From Anastrepha obliqua (Eukaryota; Arthropoda; Insecta; Diptera; Tephritidae): 64,000 nt of DNA. The first letter of the stretch is position 1. The number at the start of each line of letters is the position of its first letter. The translations under genes and the position numbers were made by a program. The notes beneath the pieces were generated by a model. It had not been told where the DNA came from. It ran no database searches and was given only the letters and a program-made list of their open reading frames with translations. The stretch covers positions 20,336,044 through 20,400,043 of the forward strand of contig NC_072897.1 of NCBI RefSeq assembly GCF_027943255.1, written 5' to 3'. Below, one piece after another: positions 55,701 through 64,000 of the stretch.

Positions 55701-56514
55701 TTAAGTTGACCGTTGAGGGTTCTAAAAACGAGAGCCTTTTGACACACAACCAAGTCTATGACACTTTCACTGAGAGTCTGTTTAACTTGAGGTACTTAAT
55801 CACATCTGCGCGTTTAATGTCCATCACCGGTAGCATAATGCGAGCACCAGGAGGGAGTGATATGTCTTTATTCGGAATAAGTTTAAGCTTTAAGCCTTCC
55901 AATGCTTCGCTGATCTCAGCTACGTACTATTCGAGGACCACCCTTGATGTTTCGGTGCTGTCGGACACCTTAGGTTTCTTTGGTGCTTTCTCGATCACGT
56001 CATGTGCGCTGTTGCGTTTTATCGCATCAATTTTTTTTTTGAGTTTATTTTTGGGGTGCTTAGCTATGAAATCTTCATTATCTATCATCACCTGCTGGTA
56101 CTTAATCTTGCGAGTTCATTTTTAGCTATCTAGCTTAGATAGGGTCTTCTTCGGCAGCGCCCCATACTGCGGTAAAGCCACTGTTACTCTCGAAGGCGGC
56201 TAGGTATTCAAGAGGAAAGCTACTTGGAGATTTATTTGGGGTAAACCAGAAAAGTTTTTATTTCAGAAGTAAATTTCATCTTACGTCATTTTTTTTAACT
56301 CTAATGGTTCCCTATTTGCCGTGATTTATTGAATTACCAATTGAATCACTCTCACTTATTTCTCCTCTTATTTTTGTTAGTATATTTTCTGTTGTTGTTG
56401 TTGAAGAGGCTAGGAATTTCTACTGAAATAATTTTTATTAGCGACCAGCACCGTTTTACCACTCCTCTTCTCGTGTGATGATGTCTTTTTTCTGTTTTGT
56501 TTTCTAATTTATAT

Positions 56515-56825
56515 CCATTTTGTGCCGTTCGTAATTCACAGAGAGAACGTTGGTTCGCATCTCGGTGGAACACCAAAATTGAGAAAAACATTTTTCTAAT
56601 AGCGGCCGCCCCTCGTCAGGCAATGGCAAACCTCAGAGTACATTTCTGCCATGAAAAAGCTCCTCATAAAAATATCTGCCGTTCGGAGTCGGCTTGAAAC
56701 TGTAGGTCCCTCCATTTGTGGAACAACATCAAGACGCACAGCAGAAATAGGAGGAGGAGCTCGGCCAAACACCCGAAAAGGGTGTACGCGCCAATTATGT
56801 GTGTATATATGTAGGTATAGCCGCA
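56515..56825 (+). mobile_element. tRNA-derived SINE of a type common in tephritids
   Basis: A B-box-like GGTTCGCATCTCGG lies near 56552. After TTTTTCTAATAGCGGCCGCC comes CTCGTCAGGCAATGGCAAAC, then CTGCCATGAAAAAGCTCC, CGTTCGGAGTCGGCTTG and CTCGGCCAAACACCCG. I recognise this block from many tephritid sequences. No open frame of note. It adjoins the 3' end of a LINE. Confidence 0.6.
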
Positions 56826-56829
56826 AATT

Positions 56830-59800
56830 CTTTATCTCGATGTCTGAGATCTCATTAATTTTCTGTAAGAAAGGCTTACCGAAAGAGCGAAGTCGTGCCC
56901 TAGCTAGCCTTGGATATTCTCATAAGTAATGACAGCTTGACAGCTTCTGTAGATGGGAGTGAAAAGGAGGTTGAGTCTGGCTGCATGATCCCCGACATTC
57001 CAATGACATGTAAGTGTTGCAGTGATGACTGAAATGTTTAGAACATCCGAGAACATCCAAACAGGAGATTCGACCTTTGGGTTTTGTACGACGGCCATGT
57101 GTTTTTTGTTGTAGTATGTGATATTGTGAAGCAAACGATGTTTCTATTGCGTTGAGTTGGGTGGCGTCTGCCCCGCCTCTGCTATCTCATTACTCCGTAT
57201 GTTCCTATGACCGGCAACCCATATCAGAGTAATTTCAAGCCAATGACTGAGCAATTCTACTACCCCTCTTCACTGTAAGACTAGTTTGGATGAAATGGAG
57301 TTGGAGTCTAAGGCCTTGATAGCTGCTTGAATGTCTGAAAATATAGCTACTCTTGCACCAACTTCCTTGTAGAGTTTTAGTGATTTACATGCTTCTCTGA
57401 ACGCTAGTAGTTCTGCCTGGAAAAAGTCGAATTGACTGAGATAGGTTGGGCGGCTCCGAATTGAAGCCGGCTCCCACACCATAGTTCATCTTAGCACCAT
57501 CAGGGTAGATTTCAATATCGTATCTACCAATCACTTTCCCTTTTTTCCATTCATCTCTCGGTGGAAAACGTACCGTAAAGTCTTTCTTGAAGCTGAGGTC
57601 GGTTCTTGTGAAGTCTGATTTGTTGTTGGGCAGTGAGGGCCCTGTAGAAGGATCTCGCTGTGACCATACAATCTTGTTGTCTAGTTTTCTATATCTGTGA
57701 GTCTCACCGCGCTGCATGTAGCGATTGTTTTTATGTATAAGCCTAATGGTAATAGATTGGTTAGCATGTTAAGCGCTTCAGTAGGATTGGTGCTAAGCGC
57801 TTCTGTAGTTAAGATACACGCTTTTCTTTGTATCTTGTTCAGCTTGGCTTGGCTGTATTTCTTTTCCATAGCGGGCCAACAGACTAGTGCCGCATATGTT
57901 AGTATTGGCCTTACAATGGTTGTGTAGGACCAGTTGGATAGTTATGGTTGGAGACCCCATTTTTTAGCACGTTTAAAGTGCTATATTCGCTTTCTTTACC
58001 CTGTACTCTACGTTAGACCCCCAGCTGAGTTTGGGATCTAAGATAACAATTATGTACTTTGCCTGTTGGGTTAGCATAAGTGTAACGCCGTTTAATTTTA
58101 ATTAAAGTTGGGTATCGTGGTTCTCTTAGTGAATAACATCAGTTCAGATTTTCTCAAGGTTACACATAAACTATTGCTGATAATCCCAGAGCCCCTTCCA
58201 TAATCTCACTGATTAATGCTCGAAACATTCCTGAAACCATAATCACTAGTCATCCGCGTCGACATTGGTAAGGATATTGCTATCTACCTCACCGAATATT
58301 ACTCTAGGTATAAGAATGTTCACTATATCCTAAGCCTGTTTCTAACATATTAAGAGCCTCAATTATGTATCTTGTGCTAACATTGTTTAAAGCCGTCTGT
58401 GTGCTCCTCTCAATCGTACTTACAACCTCAAGAAGAGCTGCGTCTGTAGATTTTCCTTTGAGATGAGCATGATGGGATGATGAAGTTGTTGTGTTTGTAA
58501 TCTTCTCTCTGAGATATACATCCAACAATCGCTCGAGAGTTTTTAGAATATAGGAGGATAAACTGATGGGTCTGCAATCTTTCGCTGTATCATGACCGCG
58601 TCTACCAGCTTTGGGGATAAAAATAGCTTTTTGGAATATGCCCTAGCATAAAGTTTTTTTTTTTGAAAAATACCTTTCGATACGGAATCGTCGTTTCTCG
58701 AGTGTTCCACAGCATGGAATGGAATATCCCATCTGAGCCGGCTACTTTGTATGGTTCAAAGATTTTCATCGTCCATAGAATTCTATCTTGGGATACGATG
58801 TGGTTGATTGTATTGGATGACAGGTTGGACGTTTAAACAATGTTACTATTGTTCTCAATATAGTCTGTGTTACCTGGGAAATGTGTATTTATAAGATATT
58901 CTTATGTATCGGCCTAGGTTTTTGTCTATTCCCCGTTGTCTTTCCTCAAAAAAGAAGGACAGGAGTGTTCATTGGATAAAAGCTTAAGTCTGGCCGTGAC
59001 TTTGTTGATTCGATGGAAGTACCAAATTCTGCCTAAGCTTCTTTGCTTTCTTGTATTCCCTAAGGCAGTCTTTGTATGGTTTGAAGTACTTGTGTGTGTA
59101 GCAGATGTTGAAGATTTCTCTTGTCATTTTTCTGAGTTGACTTAAATCTTCATTCCACCAGGTGGGATAACTTGTTTTGCCATATGTGGCAGAATATGAA
59201 GCTTGAAGTTGTTTCGTCAACGAAGCTTCGAAAGCTCTTACTTTCTCCTCTAAGTTTTTACTTGACCTTATGGTTTTATTTATGTATGTGTTGAAGTTTG
59301 GACTGGGTTATTCTACGGAATATATGGGACGGTTTTCATGTGGGGTCGGTTTCTCGAGCTTGAAATTCATATCGAATAGAAGCCAAGTATGCTCCGAAAA
59401 GGATACCCTCCAATTTGAGACTATTAAGGAGTTATTATTCTAAGATCCTCATCGCAGCCTAGGCAATTTCCTGAGCTCGGAAGATGAAGGTTAAAGCGGT
59501 CCCTACATTACATATGTCGAGATTGGTATCTAATGAGAATTCACAAAGTGACTCACCTCTTTCATTCGTAAGCTTGTTTCCGGCATTTGCGTCGCAGCCC
59601 GTCAGCCCAGCTCAGACCCAGGGTTCCGGTATGAATCCTATGTCAATGTCCCCCTCCCTGATTAAGACATCCAAGTTCTCTGTAGCACATTTCGAGTGAT
59701 GCAGATTAATCTGTATGGCTTTAGGCATCGGGCTGTTTGTCGTCTTCAGCTAGGTAGAGCTTTTTTAGCTTTTCTAGGTGTATGTTGTTGTCGACCTTAT

Positions 59801-60560
59801 CTAGATCGTCTTCATTGTCATTGCTGTCTGCTTTGAATATTTTCAGTTTGGCCTTTCTCAGACCAAACCGCATTCTGTTATCAGATTTTCTGAGTACTGC
59901 TAAACACTCATCATTAATCTGTAAAACGAATGACATGCTGCTTTGTTGCGGTTTTTCTGCCTTCGCGATTGCCCAGTCGTCCATCGGCACCGCAGGGTTG
60001 TGCAACTTAAGTTTCTTTAGCATATCTGCACCGTTTAAGTCCATTACTGGCAGCCAAATGCGAGCACGAGGAGGGCAAGTTATGTCGCTTGCCGGAATGA
60101 GCTTAAGCTCTTAGCCTTCCTGTGAGCTGCTGATCTCAGCAATGCACTTCTCTAGGACAACCCTTGATCAGTCGTCGTCGCACTTGATTACCCTACACCC
60201 TCGAAGGACTCCTGCCAAATCGAAGGAAGGGAGAGCACCGCCCTGTGCTCCAACTACATGCTTGTCTAGCACGAGCTTGGACAGTTTGACCTCCACCTGT
60301 CCCTACTTCGGCCGCTGTTAGTGTTATTATCGATCAGTTCATAGATCGATCACGTCCTGTGACCTATTTCGTTTCGTTGCATCGCTTTTTTTCTTGTTGT
60401 ACGTTTTAGGTTTTTTGAATATGAAGTTTTCATTCTCCTTGACCACCTTTTGGTATTTTATTTTGTCAGTCGCCTCCCGCGCGGCAGTAGCTCCAGTAGG
60501 TTAATACTGACTGTGCGTTGTTCCGAATGAGGTTCACCTTTAGCCATCGCTGTGAATCAT
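56830..60560 (-). mobile_element. LOA/I-type LINE, most of its length, decayed
   Basis: On the minus strand, 60560-60050 is the 5' region. 60044-59721 is the DUF4780 end of ORF1 (VPMDDWAIAKAEKPQQSS, RMRFGLRKAKLKIF). 59720 to about 57000 is ORF2. Its pieces are the endonuclease-RT linker SYPTWWNEDLSQLRKMTREI (59150), RT remnants (58300-58900), thumb (TNLLPLGLYIKTIATCSAVRL), RNase H (QFDFFQAELLAFREACKSL, VAIFSDIQAAIKALDSN) and a tail near 57000 with TCHWNVGDHAARLNLLF. RNase H places it in the I/LOA group. Stops are frequent. Confidence 0.75.
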
Positions 60561-61004
60561 CTATGTTGACGGTATCTATACAAAACTCTCCCTTCGGATA
60601 AAAAACAAAAAAAAAAACACGGCGTCGTTCGCATAAAAACGCAGCAAAATGTATTTGGAGGCTTTATATTTATTTGTGTCTCCACAATTTAACACGTGGC
60701 GCTTTATTTTCATTAGCTTGTTTAATTTATAAGTCGCAAATCACATTATTACAAAGCCATTCACTGAATTTTACCAAACATGCAATTTTCCGTCCTTTGT
60801 TTTGTATTGGAAAAGAGCCTGTTGTCAGACGTGTCGGAATGCGGAAAATAAAGTTATTGTTTTGGGAAGACGCGGTCTTCAGTATTCAATACGCTTGCAA
60901 TGGACATGTGTACATACACAGTATGTTCAATAAATAACATAGCTTTTCAGATGTAGAATAAAACACGTATCGTACTGTGTGTGAAAGTTATTTTTTATTC
61001 AAAA
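60561..61004. other. Non-coding stretch, no gene seen
   Basis: AT-rich sequence between the 5' end of a LINE and the Helitron terminus. It holds an A-rich run near 60600 and an 87-residue frame at 60674-60937 without recognisable motifs. I see no promoter, tRNA or repeat structure worth naming. Confidence 0.5.
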
Positions 61005-62243
61005 CTAGCGAAACCCCGCCCGTTCCACTGGTCGTCTTTAAAAAAATCTAGATTAATTAATTAAATTAAGCCGAAAAATACTGTGTGTTTTTTATAAAAA
61101 TTCTCGCGCATGAATAGTAATGAAAGAAGTTTTGAATAGTAGTAGCAATTAAAAAACGTTTGATGTGATTTACTTTATTACTTTTTTTATTGTAATGCTC
61201 TTCGGTGTACAATATTCTTTGTTTTTCCATGCGTTGCTGAATAAATGAACAATACCGATGGCTTACCAACTCTTGAGCATGAAACATAAAGTTGGCCATG
61301 AGAAAAACATGGGTATTCTAAATCAATACCACAAATTGATAAAGTTTGGCCTTGTGACTTATTAATAGTAATCGCGAATGAAAGGCGAACAGGAAATTGA
61401 AGACGTTTGAATTTAAACGGCATATCCGATGGTATCATTGGTATTCGCGGTATTAAAACGTCTTCACCAGAGTATTTTCCATTCAAAATTGTTGCTTCAA
61501 TGACGTTATTCATCAATCCCTTAACTGTTAATCGAGTGCCATTACATAGTCGTGGTTGATTTATGTTTCTCAACATAATAATCGGTGCTCCTATTTTCAT
61601 GTTTAGCATGTGTGGCGGTAATCCAGGTAAATCAAGGGAAATCAAAAATTCAGTGGGATAATTTACAATATCATCTTGATTTGTAACAGTGTCAACGGAT
61701 CGATATATTTGTTCTGGACTTGGTATGTTAGCCAAAATAGCCGCATTCATTTCATTCACATCTTTATTTTTGCCAGCCATGATGGCTCGTTCACTAAGCC
61801 AATCATGTCTTTTGTAATTTTGAGGCAAATTTGGGAAAATACTTTGAATTAACTGTTCTTTCGTTTGACTTATTTGACAAAAGTTTGGTTGTAAAGTTAT
61901 TAAGCCAGTTAAAGTATCGACAGGAACTTTGCCATTTCCAATATCCAATAATTGCTGTGAAAATTCAGCAGCTGATGGATCATTTTGCATTAGAACATTT
62001 GTAGTTAGTTTGAGTGTTTGAACATTTCTCCACAAATATGATGATTTCAAACATGCAACCAATTCATCTGCTACAGTTGCTCGAGGAATAACAGACAGTG
62101 TTTGTCTAAAATCACCTGCCAGCAGCACTAAGGCACGACCAAACATTTCATTTTTACTACGTAAATCTCGTAATGTCCTATCAAGCGCTTCCAGTGACTT
62201 TTTATGTGCCATCGTGCACTCATCCCATACAATTACGTGTGCG
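61005..62243 (-). mobile_element. Helitron fragment, helicase end and probable 3' terminus
   Basis: The minus strand ends GGGGTTTCGCTAG at about 61013, followed by T. CTAG fits the CTRR terminus, and GAAAC/GTTCC just inside can pair as a short hairpin. The C-terminal helicase frame lies upstream. The element is truncated near 62243, so the Rep domain is missing. Confidence 0.65.
61187..62243 (-). pseudogene. Helitron PIF1-type helicase, C-terminal part
   Basis: The frame starts in motif II (VIVWDECTMAHK, just upstream of the listed Met at 62212) and includes LVLLAGDFRQTLSVIP (motif III), TLKLTTNVL, GAPIIMLRNINQPRLCNGTR, SFAITINKSQGQTL (motif V/VI region) and LYVSCSRVG. It ends at 61187 and is open throughout. 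Motifs I and Ia and the whole Rep nuclease are missing because of truncation. It unwinds DNA in rolling-circle transposition in intact members. Confidence 0.87.
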
Positions 62244-63330
62244 AAAAAGCGGAGAAGGAGAAGAGAACTGTTCTATTCCCCCCCGCTTTAACCCAGCTAT
62301 GTGTTCAGGTGCAAATGGCTTTTTTGCGTGAGGTCTGATATAAAATAAGTTCTATTTACTCTTCTTAAATTTATATAAACTTTTCGAGGCGAAGTAAAAA
62401 AACTGATATATATTTGCTTCAACCGTATATTTGTGAGTACACAGGTAATACGTAAATATATGAATGATATAGGTAATATCTCATATTAGCATAACCTTTC
62501 TGCAAAAAAATTAAGGAAACGATCATGAATCACGCCGGCAATAATACAATGAATTTTTCACTATAACTGACTTCAGATTAACGTTTATATTATATAATAA
62601 GCGTATATGTAACATTTTAAAATTTTTTTAGAATTTTTTTTTTAATTTTAATAATAAGTGGTCTTCCTCTTTCTCTTCCTCTTCCTCCTCCTGTAGCTAT
62701 TCCTTTTCCTCTTCCATCTCCAGCTCCATCTCCTTTCTTTATCCCAGAAATGGGCAGTAAAAATTATTTCACTTAAAAGCTTTCATCAACAGCCTCCATC
62801 TGATACCCATATTGTACAAACACATCCAAGGGTACCTTGGTCCACCTTTTCGGCTATATCTCGAGACCCTGGTCACTCAGAGATCTAAAAAATACTCTGT
62901 ATTAAAGCACTCATCAGTAGCTTTGATTTGATACCCACAATGTAAAAACACATCCTAGGGTTACCCGGGTCCTCGTTTTGGCCTTCGGCAGCGCCACCTG
63001 GTGGCGAGTGGAATCAATAAGCATATTATATTAACCTTCACCGTGGGAAAATATATATATACCAATTTTCATAATAATCGGCCCAGACACACACGACCAA
63101 AATGCATTCAATTCTAATGAATGCTATGTGCGGTACAAAAAATACGTGCGGCAAATAGCAAAAACACACTCACTTAACCGACGCACCGCACATACACGCG
63201 TTTTTGGATTTCAATCAAACTTCACAGAAACCTTTTCCAAAGAAACACCAACAATGTGTGAAACTTTCATTGTTTTCCTTACACGCGTTGCTGAGATTAC
63301 CGGAGACAAATGCACACTTTTTTTCGGCTT
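62244..63330. other. Non-coding region with simple and direct repeats
   Basis: A pyrimidine-rich run of CTTCCTC units lies at 62664-62745. Two imperfect direct copies follow at about 62776-62880 and 62903-63000, sharing GATACCCA, ACACATCC and GGGT patterns. The remainder is AT-rich. No gene is supported. Confidence 0.5.
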
Positions 63331-63332
63331 AA

Positions 63333-63600
63333 TTTTTATATATATAGGTAGTCTCCATTTAACTCGATACAACGTTCAGAACGATCAACCAATTTCTGCA
63401 TGGACTTTTTTATGTCTTCTAAGGGAATGTTCTTTAACACCTGTGTGACGGCTGCTTGAATGGCTGGAATATCATCATAAAACGCACCTTTCATGGCAGT
63501 TTTCAATTTAGGGAACAGAAAATAGTCGCGTGGTGATAGATCAGGAGAATACGCAGGGTGGTCGATGACACAAATATGTTCTTGCATCAAAAATTCACGA
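63333..63600 (-). pseudogene. mariner transposase C-terminal fragment
   Basis: The minus strand encodes DHPAYSPDLSPRDYFLFPKL, the third catalytic Asp region, followed by KTAMKGAFYDDIPAIQAAV and ERCIELNGDYLYI. The rest of the gene is absent upstream of about 63600. The short size shows a truncated copy of a family different from the one at 4045-10309. Confidence 0.82.
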
Positions 63601-64000
63601 CAGTGATGGTAAATGTAGGGAAAATTCCCTACATGTAGGGATTTTTGTCAAAAAATGTGGGTGTAGGGAAAAGAAGGACAGATTTTTTTTAAATTCTGTT
63701 AATGTAGGGAATTTTCAAGAAGGACAAAAAAAAATTTAAAAAGGTGGGGTAAAATTAAAAAAGTTTATTTAAAATAAAAATCCGCAGTAAGATTTCATGC
63801 CAGACTTCTTTTCCTTATGGCAGCATATTTTTAAAAGCGTTAATACGGCAGCATTGCCTATTTTACTTCGTTAACGCTAGCACGATTTTTTCTTCCCACG
63901 TTTTCTAGTGCTTTTCACTTTTGAAGTAAGTTTGCAATTATTTTAGTTTTAGCTTTTTTATATTTAAAATGCATATATTTTACAGAAATGAGCTCTTCGA
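63601..64000. other. Non-coding end of window with TGTAGGGA motifs
   Basis: TGTAGGGA or its inverse TCCCTACA occurs about five times within 63609-63712, including a near-palindrome at 63613-63632. The rest is AT-rich. No gene is seen. Confidence 0.4.

Larger units (their letters stand above)
51077..56300 (-). mobile_element. LOA/I-type LINE, split by an R1-type LINE
   Basis: On the minus strand 56300-55706 holds the start of the DUF4780 ORF (MDIKRADVIKYLKLNRLSV). 51600-51370 holds its end (RMRFSLREGKLKIFNGNKRD, acidic tail). 51367-51077 holds the start of the second ORF (AVQVNLQHSKCVTENSDVLF). The interval is occupied by the R1-type element. It is truncated in the endonuclease domain at 51077, where it meets the plus-strand LINE. 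Confidence 0.65.

Noticed and set aside
62664..62745. CRISPR-like or regulatory repeat
   Set aside because: It is a plain pyrimidine microsatellite without regular spacers, in an animal genome.

Overview
The window is animal nuclear DNA made almost entirely of nested transposable elements. I see no host single-copy gene. The organism is very probably a fly, and a tephritid fruit fly is favoured. Evidence: mitochondrial gene order and tRNAs of dipteran type, a DD41D mariner-group transposon (a lineage I recall from tephritids), and two SINE-type repeats I recognise from tephritid sequences (41325-41364 and 56515-56825). The layering suggests heterochromatin.

The frame of the first 17 kb is a nuclear copy of mitochondrial DNA (NUMT). 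Read left to right it keeps mitochondrial order: end of nd3, trnA, trnN, trnS1, trnE, trnF(-), nd5(-), then a jump to part of cob and trnS2, ending near 17168. It is cut by a DDE transposon ending at 1253, a LINE (1425-3083), a mariner (3873-10385) holding a Gypsy LTR element (4532-9753), a second copy of the same DDE family (10562-14300) and a DD41D element (14494-15804). Rejoining nd5 across three of these cuts confirms their target-site duplications.

From 17.2 to 26 kb: the 5' part of a LOA/I-type LINE, a Helitron on the minus strand split by a hAT-like MITE that itself holds a larger hAT element, then AT-rich satellite-like DNA. From 26 to 31.6 kb: a nearly intact Jockey LINE (minus), a tRNA-like SINE head, and a third copy of the DDE family. 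From 31.9 to 43.7 kb: decayed LINEs, one holding a piggyBac element (32576-35233). At 43660-50928 a 7.3 kb element with about 475-bp terminal inverted repeats and a 4-bp duplication (Sola-like) sits in the reverse transcriptase gene of an R1-type LINE, and carries inside it a two-gene PIF/Harbinger element (44401-47997). From 51 to 62.2 kb: further decayed R1- and LOA-type LINEs, a SINE and the helicase end of a second Helitron. The last 1.7 kb holds simple repeats and a mariner fragment.

The most notable items are the DDE family present three times (10562-14300 has near-identical 441-bp ends, a 9-bp duplication and a spliced transposase gene I cannot assign to a named superfamily), the serially interrupted NUMT, and a 139-bp four-copy tandem array in the Harbinger element that repeats an exon-intron boundary. 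All coordinates and translations were read by eye. Superfamily names rest on recalled motifs, not on searches.
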